Assembly: GCA_003220615.1 (NCBI GenBank)
Contig: QHTB01000139.1
Coordinates: 63,983 to 127,982, forward strand
DNA length: 64,000 bases
Direction of reading: 5' to 3'
DNA from: Candidatus Rokuibacteriota bacterium
GTDB lineage: Bacteria > Methylomirabilota > Methylomirabilia > Rokubacteriales > CSP1-6
Shown here: piece by piece, positions 17,010 through 25,226 of the stretch
Position numbering within the stretch: position 1 is the stretch's first letter
Layout: each line of letters opens with the position of its first letter
Translations under genes and position numbers: made by a program
Notes under the pieces: model-generated
What the model was told of the DNA's origin: nothing
Database searches by the model: none
What the model saw: only the letters and a program-made list of their open reading frames with translations

Positions 17010-17999
17010 TCAGGGCGTGATCTCGGCGTCGGCGGGCATTCCGGGCTTGAGCACTCCGTCGGGGTTCTTGACGGCGATCTTGATGCGGAACACCAGATTC
17101 ACGCGCTCCTTCTTCGTCTGCACGTTGCGGGGCGTGTACTCGGCCTCGGAGCCGATCTCGCTGATCGCCCCCTCGAAGCGACGCCCCGGGAACGCGTCGA
17201 CCGCAATCCTGGCCGCCTGACCGATCTTCACGCGGCCGATGTCCGTCTCGGGCACATAGGCGCGCAGCCAGAGGTCGGCAGGATTCATCAACGTCACCAG
17301 CGACACGCCTGGATTGACGGTCTCGCCGGCCTCGACGTTCTTGTGAAGCACCAGGCCGTTGACGGGCGACGAGAGACGCGCCTCGTCCAGACGCGCGCGG
17401 GCCATGGCCAGCGCGGCCGTCGCCTCCTCGACTCGCGAGCGGGCAGCGTCGACCTCGAGCGGCCGGGGACCCGCTTCGACCAGGTCCAGCCGTTGTCGGG
17501 CCGCGGCTTCGTTTCCGACGGCCACGTCGTGGGCCTGACGGGCTCGCTCTACTTCCTGCAGGGCGACGAGCTCACGGCCGTGGAGCGCGCGCGTCCGCTC
17601 GAGCTCACGCTCGGTCCAGACCCTCGTGGCCTCGGTGTTGCGCAGATTGGCGCGAGCCTGTTCGATCTCCTGGCTCCGCGAGCCTGCACGCAGGTCGGCG
17701 AGCTGGGCCTCGGCCGTCCGCAGCGCGGCCTCGGCGCGCCGGACGTCGGCCGCCAGCGTTTCGGTGTCGAGACGCGCGATGAGCTGACCGAGGGTCACCG
17801 TCTGGCCTTCTCGCACCGCCAGCTCGACGATGCGCCCGGTGATCTTGGCGCTGACGTCGACCTGTCGGGCCTCGATGGTGCCGGTGACCGCGAGGACGCC
17901 GGTGTCACCGTGGATGCCCTGGGCCAGCCACACGACGACCGCCCCGCCGGTCACGGCGAGCGCCGCGAGCGCGACGACCCGCCACCGCCCGCGCCTCAC
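17010..17999 (-). CDS. HlyD family membrane fusion protein
   Basis: A 329-residue periplasmic adaptor. One N-terminal helix (about 8-26) is followed by the lipoyl half-motif GRIVELAVREGQTVTLGQLIARLD, a coiled-coil hairpin rich in Ala/Glu/Arg (about 75-190), the second lipoyl half SSPVNGLVLHKNVEAGETV, and a beta-barrel domain. It links the inner-membrane ABC exporter to an outer-membrane channel, which is not encoded here. The GTG start overlaps the active M16 stop codon. Confidence 0.92.
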   Translation of the reverse strand: MRRGRWRVVALAALAVTGGAVVVWLAQGIHGDTGVLAVTGTIEARQVDVSAKITGRIVELAVREGQTVTLGQLIARLDTETLAADVRRAEAALRTAEAQLADLRAGSRSQEIEQARANLRNTEATRVWTERELERTRALHGRELVALQEVERARQAHDVAVGNEAAARQRLDLVEAGPRPLEVDAARSRVEEATAALAMARARLDEARLSSPVNGLVLHKNVEAGETVNPGVSLVTLMNPADLWLRAYVPETDIGRVKIGQAARIAVDAFPGRRFEGAISEIGSEAEYTPRNVQTKKERVNLVFRIKIAVKNPDGVLKPGMPADAEITP

Positions 18000-19315
18000 G
18001 GCTGGGGCAGCAGGATGCCGACGTTCTTCTTGTCGGTGGGAAACCAGGTCCGCGCGACGCGCTGGATATCGGCCGCCGTCACCGCGCGGATACGCGAGAT
18101 GAAGCTGTCCTCGAGCTTGTAGCCGCCGATGGTCTCGAAGCGCGCGAGCAGCGAGGCGCGGCGATGAATGGAGTCCTGCTGGAAGACGAACTCGGCCTCG
18201 ATCTGGTTCTTGGCCCGGGTGAGCTCCTCCTCGGTGACCGGCTGCTGCTTGAGTTGCTCCATCTCCTCGAGCAGGACCTTCTCCAGCGTCTCGGGCGTCT
18301 GCCCCGGCATCGCGGTGGCCCAGAACCAGAACAGTCCGGGATCGAACGAGAAGTACGGATAGTCGCCGCCGGCTTCGAGCGCCAGCCGTTTCTCGTAGAC
18401 GAGGTGACGATACAGGCGCGACGCCCGTCCGCCCGACAGCACGGTGGACAGCAGCTCGAGCGCGGCCGCGTCGTCGGACTTCTGGTTGGGCACGTGCCAG
18501 GCCAGGTGCACCACCGGGAGCTGAGCCTGCTTCTTGACGATGACCCGGCGCTCGCCATTCTGGGGCGGCTCGACGGCCAGCACGGGCGGAGGATCGGGCG
18601 CGCGCGGGACACGGCTGAAGCGCGCCTTGATCTTCCCGAGCGCCTCGTCGGCTCTGAAGTCGCCCACGACGACCAGGATCGCGTTGTTGGGGTTGTAGTA
18701 CGTCTTGTAGAAGGCGCGGATCTCCGCGGGCGTGATGCGCCGGAGGTCCTCCGACCAGCCGATGATGGGGTTGCTGTACGGGTGCGCCTTGAACGCGATG
18801 GACGACACTTCCTCGGCCAGGAAGCCCTCGGGATCGTCTTCGGTGCGCGTGCGCCGCTCCTCGATCACGACCTGGCGCTCGGAGTCGATCTCCTTGGCGT
18901 CGAGCAGCAGGTTGTGCATCCGGTCCGCCTCGAGGTCGAGCACGAGGTCGAGCTTGTCGGCCACGAGGTTGACGTAGTACGAGGTCACGTCCTGCGAGGT
19001 GAACGCGTTGTCCTGTCCGCCGTTCTGCTCTACGAGCCGGGCGAACTCGCGGGGCCCGTGGTTCGGTGTGCCCTTGAACATCATGTGCTCGAGGAAGTGG
19101 GCGATCCCGGTGGCTCCGCGGTGCTCGTTCCGCGAGCCGACGCGATACCAGGTCTGGACGGTCACGATCGGGCTGCGATGGTCCTCCAGCAGCAGCACGC
19201 GCAGGCCGTTCTCGAGCGTGGTCGCCTGGACGCCGGCCGTCGGCGAGGGTGAATCGGCGGCGAGGGCGGGGACGGCCACGACGAAGAGCACGAGGAGCAC
19301 GGCGAGACGTCGCAC
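17996..19315 (-). CDS. M16 family zinc peptidase (active type)
   Basis: A 439-residue zinc peptidase with a signal peptide (residues 1-20). The inverse zinc motif HFLEH is at residues 73-77, inside TGIAHFLEHMMFKGTPNH, and a third ligand Glu is expected near EIDSERQVVIEERR. The C-terminal M16 domain has LSGGRASRLYRHLVYEKRLA. It should degrade peptides in the periplasm, probably with the zinc-less homologue encoded downstream. It starts with GTG and is first in a run of about ten same-strand genes. Confidence 0.92.
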   Translation of the reverse strand: MRRLAVLLVLFVVAVPALAADSPSPTAGVQATTLENGLRVLLLEDHRSPIVTVQTWYRVGSRNEHRGATGIAHFLEHMMFKGTPNHGPREFARLVEQNGGQDNAFTSQDVTSYYVNLVADKLDLVLDLEADRMHNLLLDAKEIDSERQVVIEERRTRTEDDPEGFLAEEVSSIAFKAHPYSNPIIGWSEDLRRITPAEIRAFYKTYYNPNNAILVVVGDFRADEALGKIKARFSRVPRAPDPPPVLAVEPPQNGERRVIVKKQAQLPVVHLAWHVPNQKSDDAAALELLSTVLSGGRASRLYRHLVYEKRLALEAGGDYPYFSFDPGLFWFWATAMPGQTPETLEKVLLEEMEQLKQQPVTEEELTRAKNQIEAEFVFQQDSIHRRASLLARFETIGGYKLEDSFISRIRAVTAADIQRVARTWFPTDKKNVGILLPQP

Positions 19316-19371
19316 GGGACGATTATAGCTCTCGCGTCACTCCGGCTGGATCGTTGTATCATTCCTCGCTG

Positions 19372-20424
19372 ATGGGCCAGCGGATCGCGCTCCTTTCTGC
19401 GCTCGCCCTCGTCCTCTGCTTCGACACCGCCGCCGCGCAGCCGTGTTCGGATCCACCCAGCCAGGTCTTCGAGCGCCTCTCGCCGTCGGTCGTGTCGATC
19501 CAGGGCGTGAAGATCAACAAGGCCAAGCCCCAGCGGCGGTTCGAGACGGTCGTCGGCTCCGGCGTGGTGGTGGATCGTGACGGACAGGTCCTGACCAACG
19601 CCCACGTCGTCGACGGCATGACGTCGCTCGGCGTCACCACCGGCGGCGGCGTCAAGACGGGCGCGCGCATCGTCGGCCTCGATCCCGTCCTCGATCTGGC
19701 CCTGCTGCGGCTCGAGACCAAGGACAGCATTCCGGCGGCGCGGCTCGGCGACTCGGCGCGCTTGCGCGTCGGCGACGAGGTCATGGCGATCGGCAGCCCG
19801 GTCGGCCTCGAGCAGACCATGACCCGCGGCATCATCAGCGGCCTCAATCGCCTGCTCCCCGGCCTTCCCGACCAGCCCATGCTCCAGACCGACGCCGCGA
19901 TCAATCCGGGGAACTCGGGTGGGCCGCTCGTGGACCGCTGCGGCCACGTCATCGGCGTCAACACCTACATCTCGCAGGACGCTCAGAGCATTGCGTTCGC
20001 GATCCCCATCAACGCGGTGAAGGTCGTGCTGCGCGATCTGCGGGAGCGCGGCCGCGTCGTGCGGCCGTGGCTCGGCATGCAGGGCCGCGCCGTGGACACG
20101 CCGCTGAGCTCGACGCTCCGCGGGCCGCTCGTGCCCGGCTATCTCGTCGAGGTGGTCTTCGACGGGAGCCCGGCCGATCAGGCCGGCATCCGCGGCGGCA
20201 ACTTGTCCGTGATCATCCAGGGCGAGGAGTACCTGGTCGGCGGCGATATCCTGACGGCGGTCCAGGGCCAGCCTGTGCGGAGCCACGACGAGTACATGGC
20301 TCGCGTGAATGCGCTCAAGCCCGGCCAGAAGGTCCGCGTGACGATCGTCCGCGACGGCCAGCCGCGCGACGTGTCGCTGACGGTCGAAGAACGCCCACGA
20401 CTGCCGTCAGATCTCGCCGATTGA
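19372..20424 (+). CDS. HtrA-like S1C serine protease with PDZ domain
   Basis: A 350-residue protein with a signal peptide (to about residue 22). Catalytic triad: His78 in TNAHVV, Asp108 in LDPVLDLALLRL, Ser182 in NPGNSGGPLV. A PDZ domain follows (about 230-340; GYLVEVVFDGSPADQAGIRGGN). This is the DegP/DegS/HhoA type, which handles misfolded envelope proteins. The start is the ATG at 19372, 56 bp from the divergent M16 gene; no clear ribosome binding site is present. The stop codon lies inside an 11-bp direct repeat. Confidence 0.92.
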   Translation: MGQRIALLSALALVLCFDTAAAQPCSDPPSQVFERLSPSVVSIQGVKINKAKPQRRFETVVGSGVVVDRDGQVLTNAHVVDGMTSLGVTTGGGVKTGARIVGLDPVLDLALLRLETKDSIPAARLGDSARLRVGDEVMAIGSPVGLEQTMTRGIISGLNRLLPGLPDQPMLQTDAAINPGNSGGPLVDRCGHVIGVNTYISQDAQSIAFAIPINAVKVVLRDLRERGRVVRPWLGMQGRAVDTPLSSTLRGPLVPGYLVEVVFDGSPADQAGIRGGNLSVIIQGEEYLVGGDILTAVQGQPVRSHDEYMARVNALKPGQKVRVTIVRDGQPRDVSLTVEERPRLPSDLAD

Positions 20425-20444
20425 TCAGCGCGGCGATTGATCAG
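20418..20444. repeat. 11-bp direct repeat at the protease stop codon
   Basis: CGATTGATCAG occurs at 20418-20428 and again at 20434-20444; the first copy contains the protease stop codon. The rest of the 166-bp convergent gap to 20590 has no gene or clear terminator. Confidence 0.45.
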
Positions 20445-20590
20445 GGCCCGGTTGATGGCAACGCAGATCGCGCAGTCGACTGATCGCCACCGGTGATCGC
20501 GGCGGGCACGCCGGGGGAGCACGAGGGGGGCGTCGCTCCCCTCGCTCGACCAATGGCGAGAGCCCGGGTGCCCGTGCCCTGTTCAATGAG

Positions 20591-21283
20591 TCAACCCTCG
20601 AGCAAGGCCCGCGCCGTCGCGAATACTTTACGCAGCATCGGGCGCGTGAGCTTGCCCGTGAAGGTGTTCTGCTGGCTGGGATGGTAGGAGCCGATCAGCG
20701 CGGTGCCGTCGGTGAAGCGCGTGACAGCGGCGTGGCCGAAGAGCGGCAGCGGGCGTGGCACCGGCTGCCCGAGCGCGCGGCGAGCCCGCAGGTAGGCGAG
20801 CCACCCGATCCGTCCGAGGCCGACGACGACGCGCGCCCGCGCGAACAGGCGCAGCTCCTCCAGCAGGTACGGCTCGCACGCGGCGATCTCTTCCGGCGCC
20901 GGCTTGTTGGCGGGTGGAGCACACCGGATCGTCGCGGTGATGTACGCGTCGCGCAGACGGAGTCCGTCCTCCGCGTGCTCCGACGTCGGCTGATTGGCGT
21001 ACCCCGTCTCCCAGAGCGCGCGATAGAGCCAGTCGCCGCTCCGATCCCCGGTGAACATGCGGCCGGTGCGATTTCCACCGTGGGCGGCTGGCGCCAGACC
21101 GATCAGGAGCAGCCGAGCACGGGGATCGCCGAAGCCCGGCAGCGGCCGCGCCCAGTAGCGCTGGCCACGGTAGCGCCGAGGTGGATCAGCGGCGGCGGCC
21201 TCGCGATGGGCGACGAGACGGGGACACCGGTGGCAGCGAACGATGCTCGCGTTGAGCCGCGTGAGACGATCCGCCGTGGCCAT
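20591..21283 (-). CDS. Family 5 uracil-DNA glycosylase (UDGb)
   Basis: A 230-residue base-excision repair enzyme. Motif A is GLAPAAHGGNRTGRMFTGD and the second motif is GSYHPSQQNTFTG, both typical of family 5, which removes uracil and other deaminated bases from DNA. Iron-sulfur cysteines are C17 and C20 (CHRC), plus IRCAPP and AACEP. Family 5 enzymes use a motif A without the acidic residue, as here. Divergent from the isoaspartyl peptidase gene across 29 bp. Confidence 0.92.
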   Translation of the reverse strand: MATADRLTRLNASIVRCHRCPRLVAHREAAAADPPRRYRGQRYWARPLPGFGDPRARLLLIGLAPAAHGGNRTGRMFTGDRSGDWLYRALWETGYANQPTSEHAEDGLRLRDAYITATIRCAPPANKPAPEEIAACEPYLLEELRLFARARVVVGLGRIGWLAYLRARRALGQPVPRPLPLFGHAAVTRFTDGTALIGSYHPSQQNTFTGKLTRPMLRKVFATARALLEG

Positions 21284-21312
21284 CGGCGACGGATTGTGAC
21301 ACGTTGGGCGCG

Positions 21313-22233
21313 ATGAGGCGACGAGAGACGGCCGGCGGCGCCCGCGTGCCGACGCTGATCGTCCACGGCGGCGCCGGCGCTGATCCCGCCGATGGACGCG
21401 ACGAGCTGAGGGCCGGCATGCGCTCAGCGGTGGCGGCCGGGTGGCGCGTCCTCGGCGACGGAGGTCGTGCCGTGGACGCCGTCGAAGCCGCGGTGCGCGC
21501 GCTGGAAGACCATCCGCGCTTCAACGCCGGCCGGGGCGCCGTGCTCACCGCCACCGGCACCGTCGAGCTCGACGCCTCGATCATGGAGGGCGACCGCTTG
21601 CGCTGCGGCGCGGTCGGCGCCGTCAGAGGCATCGCCAACGCCATCACGCTCGCTCGCCGAGTCATGGACGATGGCCGTCACGTGCTGATCGTCGGCGATG
21701 GCGCGCTCCAGTTCGCTCGCGCCGCCGGCATGCCCGAGTGCGATCCCGCATCGCTCGTCACCGAGCGTCAGCGCGGGCGATGGCTCGACCGAGAGCGCAC
21801 GGCGGGCGCCGCCGGCACCGCAAGCGCCGCCGGCACGGTGGGCGCCGTCGCGCTCGACCGCCACGGCACGATGGCGGCGGCCACGTCGACCGGCGGCATC
21901 TTCGGCAAGCTGCCCGGTCGTGTGGGCGACTCCGCGCTGATCGGTAGCGGCACGTACGCCGACAGCACGCTCGGCGGCGTGTCGTGCACCGGCGACGGCG
22001 AGGCGATCATCCGCGTCGCCCTGGCCCGCCGCGCGCTGGATTATCTAAAAGAAGCTGACGACGCCACCTACGCGGCCCAGGTCGCGGTGGACCTGCTCGT
22101 CGAGGAAGGTCAGGGTCAGGGCGGGTTGATCCTGCTGGACTGGCGCGGCCGCGCCGGCTACGCGCACTCCACGCCGCTCATGCCCGTCGGCCTCATGTCC
22201 CCGGCCCTGCCCGAGCCGCGCCTGGAATTCTAG
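21313..22233 (+). CDS. Isoaspartyl peptidase/L-asparaginase (Ntn hydrolase)
   Basis: A 306-residue plant-type asparaginase. N-terminal LIVHGGAGAD and FNAGRGAVLT are typical, and autocleavage would occur before Thr175 in AAGTVGAVALD, giving alpha and beta chains; TSTGGIFGKLPGRVGDSALIGSG and GDGEAIIR complete the site. It hydrolyses isoaspartyl dipeptides and asparagine. The segment before the nucleophile is Ala/Gly rich, as in processed precursors. It precedes threonine dehydratase on the same strand. Confidence 0.92.
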   Translation: MRRRETAGGARVPTLIVHGGAGADPADGRDELRAGMRSAVAAGWRVLGDGGRAVDAVEAAVRALEDHPRFNAGRGAVLTATGTVELDASIMEGDRLRCGAVGAVRGIANAITLARRVMDDGRHVLIVGDGALQFARAAGMPECDPASLVTERQRGRWLDRERTAGAAGTASAAGTVGAVALDRHGTMAAATSTGGIFGKLPGRVGDSALIGSGTYADSTLGGVSCTGDGEAIIRVALARRALDYLKEADDATYAAQVAVDLLVEEGQGQGGLILLDWRGRAGYAHSTPLMPVGLMSPALPEPRLEF

Positions 22234-22298
22234 GTGAAGCCACCTACGCCCATCGCTTGCCACCCTCGGTTCGAGCCGGGCTCGCTCCACTCGTTACA

Positions 22299-23510
22299 GT
22301 GTTGACGCTGGCCGACATCGAGGCGGCGCGTGAGCGGCTGTCCGGAGCCGTGTACGAGACGCCGTGCGCGTACTCGCAGACGCTCTCCGATCTCACCCGG
22401 ACGCAGTGCTTCGTGAAGCTCGAGAACCTCCAGATGACCGGGTCGTTCAAGGAGCGCGGCGCGGCGAACCTGCTCCTGCAGCTCAGCGCCGCCGAGCGGG
22501 CCCAGGGCGTCGTCACCGCGAGCGCCGGGAACCACGGCCTCGCCGTGGCCTTCCATGGCGCGCGTCTCGGTATCCCGGTCACGATCGTGATGCCGGAGGG
22601 GGCGCCGCTGATCAAGCTGACGTCGGCTCGACGCTACGGCGCCGAGGTCATCCTGCACGGAACGAACTTCGACGAGGCGTACGCGCGGGCACGCGAGATC
22701 ACCGACGGAGGCGGCGGCGTGTTCGTCCATCCCTTCAACGATCTCCGGGTCATCGCCGGCCAGGCCACGATCGGGCTGGAGCTCGCCGAGCAGCAGCCTG
22801 ACCTCGACGCCGTCGTGGTCGCGGTGGGCGGCGGCGGCCTCGCCGCCGGTGTCGCGCTCGGCGTCAAGGCGCGGCGTCCGGGCGTACGCGTCATCGGGGT
22901 CGAGGCGACGGCGTTGCCGGCGATGGTTCGCGCGCTGGAGGCCGGTCAACCGGTGAGGCTGCCGGCCGCCCCCACCATCGCTGACGGCATCGCCGTCCGC
23001 CAGGTCGGCGACCTGACGCTCGACCTCGTGCGCAAGCACGTGGATGACGTCGTGACGGTGAGCGAGGAAGAGCTGGCCAACGCGATTCTCCTCCTCCTCG
23101 AGATCGAGAAGACGGTCGTCGAGGGCGCCGGTGCGGCTCCCCTGGCTGCGCTCGTCAATCGGCCGCTCGGCCTGGCCGGCGCTCGGGTCGTGCTCGTGCT
23201 CTCCGGCGGCAACATCGACGTCACGATGCTCTCGCGCATCATCGAGCGTGGCCTCGTGAAGGACGGCCGTCTCGTCCGCGTGGGTGTCGTGCTCCACGAT
23301 CGGCCTGGAGCGCTGTCGCGCCTGACCGCGCTGATCGCGGAGGATCGCGCCAACATCCTCCAGATCGACCACCATCGAGCGTTCTCGTCCACGGCGATCG
23401 GCGACACCGAGGTGGAGCTGACGCTCGAGACCTCGGGCCGGGAGCAGATCGACCGCTTGCTGACGCGGCTGGTGAGCGCGGGCTACCGTGTGGAGGAGCG
23501 GCCGCGCTGA
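22299..23510 (+). CDS. ilvA: Threonine ammonia-lyase with ACT domain
   Basis: A 403-residue PLP enzyme converting threonine to 2-oxobutanoate and ammonia. The PLP lysine is in GSFKERGAAN; NAGNH-like motif is SAGNHGLAVA; the phosphate loop is VGGGGLAAGVA; the C-terminal ACT domain begins near VGVVLHDRPGALSRL. Length matches the catabolic/short biosynthetic type. The start is uncertain: GTG at 22299 or TTG at 22302; both lack a good ribosome binding site. The 65 bp upstream hold no feature I can support. Confidence 0.9.
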   Translation: MLTLADIEAARERLSGAVYETPCAYSQTLSDLTRTQCFVKLENLQMTGSFKERGAANLLLQLSAAERAQGVVTASAGNHGLAVAFHGARLGIPVTIVMPEGAPLIKLTSARRYGAEVILHGTNFDEAYARAREITDGGGGVFVHPFNDLRVIAGQATIGLELAEQQPDLDAVVVAVGGGGLAAGVALGVKARRPGVRVIGVEATALPAMVRALEAGQPVRLPAAPTIADGIAVRQVGDLTLDLVRKHVDDVVTVSEEELANAILLLLEIEKTVVEGAGAAPLAALVNRPLGLAGARVVLVLSGGNIDVTMLSRIIERGLVKDGRLVRVGVVLHDRPGALSRLTALIAEDRANILQIDHHRAFSSTAIGDTEVELTLETSGREQIDRLLTRLVSAGYRVEERPR

Positions 23511-23525
23511 GCGCCGGCCGGAGGC

Positions 23526-23756
23526 TCAGGCTCCAGGAGCCTCCGGTGCGGTGCCGTTAGCGGGATCGAAATCGATGCGCGCGAGGACGCCGTCCGGCAG
23601 CCCACTGCGACCCAGCACGCGCGAGAGCTGACCGGCGTCGGCAATCGGGCCGTGCTCGGCGCGGAACTTGACGATGGCGTCGGCCTCGTCGCGCTCGAGG
23701 CCAGGAATTTCGAGCAGCTCCTGAGGGTTGGCGAGATTGAGACGGACCCGGCCCAT
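23526..23756 (-). CDS. Small helix-hairpin-helix protein
   Basis: A 76-residue protein, almost entirely a ComEA-like HhH domain: LNLANPQELLEIPGLERDEADAIVKFR, then a second hairpin-like half. There is no signal peptide or membrane anchor. HhH domains bind DNA non-specifically or mediate protein contacts. Convergent with ilvA. Confidence 0.8.
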   Translation of the reverse strand: MGRVRLNLANPQELLEIPGLERDEADAIVKFRAEHGPIADAGQLSRVLGRSGLPDGVLARIDFDPANGTAPEAPGA

Positions 23757-23832
23757 GATCGTCCTCTCCTTCCTCAGACGGCTGACGCGCCGACGGTGAC
23801 CCGATGGACGGTCAGGTCGAGTGTAGCGCCGG

Positions 23833-24471
23833 TCAGGTGCGAGTCAAGCCGACGGGGCCGCGTGAGGCCGGCAGCGCTGCCAGGATCGCCGCGCGCGTAC
23901 GGTCCGCCAGATCCCGCGCCGCTTCGCGTGGCGACAGCGAGGGGTCGGGCCGCAGCGGCTCGTGATAGGTGATCGTGATGCGTTCGCGACGTGGCCAGGC
24001 GCGACCGGGCGGCCAGGACTCGAAGCCACCGTCGATCGTGACGGGCAAGACGGGAGCGCGGTGAGCAACCGCCAGGCGGAAGGCGCCTGACTTGAAACGC
24101 CCGACGGTGCCGTCGACGCTGCGCCCCCCCTCCGGGAAGATCATGACCGCTTCTTCGGCCCGGAGCAGTCGCGCTGCCGCCCGCGCCGCCCGCGGATCGG
24201 CGCCCTCGATCTGAACGGGAAATGCGCGCAGCAGACGGATGAAGGAGCCCAGCCCCGGAACGGTGAACAGGCGGCTCCACGCCATGTAGTGGATCGGTCG
24301 ATGGACGGGGATCGTCACCAGGACCGGGTCCGCGTAGGTCTGATGGTTGGGAGTGATGACGAGGGGCCCCATCTGCGGGATGTGCTGAACGCCGACCAGC
24401 CGCAGGCCGAAGTAGTAGCGGGACAGCGCCAGGATCCCTGGGCGGAAGAGGTCGAGAATCGGCGTGCGCAC
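23833..24471 (-). CDS. Lysophospholipid acyltransferase (PlsC-like)
   Basis: A 212-residue acyltransferase. The catalytic HxxxxD motif is NHQTYAD, and the glycerol-phosphate motif is FPEGGRS; a third block is APVLPVTIDGG. It likely transfers an acyl chain to a lysophospholipid (phosphatidic acid synthesis) at the inner membrane. Starts with GTG. A DksA-type gene lies just upstream, separated by an intrinsic terminator. Confidence 0.9.
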   Translation of the reverse strand: MRTPILDLFRPGILALSRYYFGLRLVGVQHIPQMGPLVITPNHQTYADPVLVTIPVHRPIHYMAWSRLFTVPGLGSFIRLLRAFPVQIEGADPRAARAAARLLRAEEAVMIFPEGGRSVDGTVGRFKSGAFRLAVAHRAPVLPVTIDGGFESWPPGRAWPRRERITITYHEPLRPDPSLSPREAARDLADRTRAAILAALPASRGPVGLTRT

Positions 24472-24486
24472 GGGCTAGAGCCTACA

Positions 24487-24517
24487 CAAAAACGGGGCCG
24501 GCAGTCGCCGGCCCCGT
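24487..24517 (-). terminator. Intrinsic terminator of the DksA/TraR gene
   Basis: An 11-bp perfect stem, ACGGGGCCGGC at 24492-24502 with GCCGGCCCCGT at 24507-24517, loop of 4. On the minus strand it is followed by a run of T (the A-run at 24487-24492). It ends transcription of the gene that stops at 24545. Confidence 0.85.
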
Positions 24518-24544
24518 CGAAGAATCTTTCGCTTTCCTCCCGGA

Positions 24545-24949
24545 CTAGTCCTCGTCGTCCTCGCCGCCACCGAACTCTGCCTCGACGGCCTCGAGCCGCC
24601 GGCCGAGCCGTTCGATGCGATCCTGGCAGCGGACACAGGTCTGGACTTCCGGCAGAACCCGCAGGCGGGCCGGCGCGATGTCCTCGCCGCACTCGACACA
24701 GGTGCCGTACTCCCCATCACGGAGGCGGTCCAGCGCGGCCTGAAGCCGATGTACGCGCTCGATCAGCAGTTCACGGGTCGCGAAGCCGATCTCACGCCGC
24801 TCGAGCTCTTGCACTTCGCTGAAGTCATCACCGTCTGCCGCAATGACCGGCGCGGGCAACTCTTCGAGCGCGACTGCGCTGTCCATCCGGCGGAGCCGAC
24901 TGACCACGGTCAGCAGGTCTTGCTCCAGCCGCTCCCTGATCCCATTCAT
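24545..24949 (-). CDS. DksA/TraR family zinc-finger protein
   Basis: A 134-residue protein with an N-terminal coiled-coil region and a C4 zinc finger: Cys84, Cys87 (CVEC), Cys105 and Cys108 (CVRC). DksA-type proteins bind RNA polymerase in its secondary channel and adjust transcription in the stringent response; TraR-like members may act without ppGpp. The DxxDxA tip motif of classic DksA is not obvious. A strong GGGAGGGG site precedes the ATG; a terminator follows the gene. Confidence 0.88.
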   Translation of the reverse strand: MNGIRERLEQDLLTVVSRLRRMDSAVALEELPAPVIAADGDDFSEVQELERREIGFATRELLIERVHRLQAALDRLRDGEYGTCVECGEDIAPARLRVLPEVQTCVRCQDRIERLGRRLEAVEAEFGGGEDDED

Positions 24950-25181
24950 GTTCGTCCCCTCCCATGTGCTTCAACTGCGCGGCGTGCTACGTGCAACTAC
25001 GGTGCCTAACTCACAGACGGATGGGAGGGTTCTGTAATTCATTGGAATGACGACACTGTGCGCGGTCGCTGGTCTGGCCGGCGCGCTGTTGCGCTTGACA
25101 GCACCGGGCAGAATACCCGGGAGGAAGTGACAGAAATGGTGACGATCGGCGCTGGCATGAAAGGTGGCGTGACGCGAGAGA

Positions 25182-25212
25182 ACCGCCGGGACGGCGACGC
25201 CGCCCCGGCGGT
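25182..25212 (-). terminator. Hairpin after the first MHS symporter gene
   Basis: ACCGCCGGG at 25182-25190 pairs with CCCGGCGGT at 25204-25212, and the inner bases extend the stem with a small mismatch. It sits 14 bp after the minus-strand symporter stop and is followed by TTCTCTC, a weak T-run. The rest of the 24950-25226 gap holds the DksA-type gene's upstream region and no gene. Confidence 0.65.
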
Positions 25213-25226
25213 GGACGGTCAGAGCT

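Noticed and set aside
22233..22298. A tRNA T-arm-like string (GGTTCGAGCC) before ilvA
   Set aside because: The flanking bases do not form a T-stem of five pairs, and no matching acceptor or anticodon arm is found upstream.
24545..24949. Calling this gene dksA itself
   Set aside because: The zinc finger is clear but the DksA coiled-coil tip Asp motif is not, so only the family is assigned.
25095..25120. TTGACA at 25095 as a promoter for a plus-strand gene
   Set aside because: No suitable -10 spacing and no supported plus-strand gene follows.
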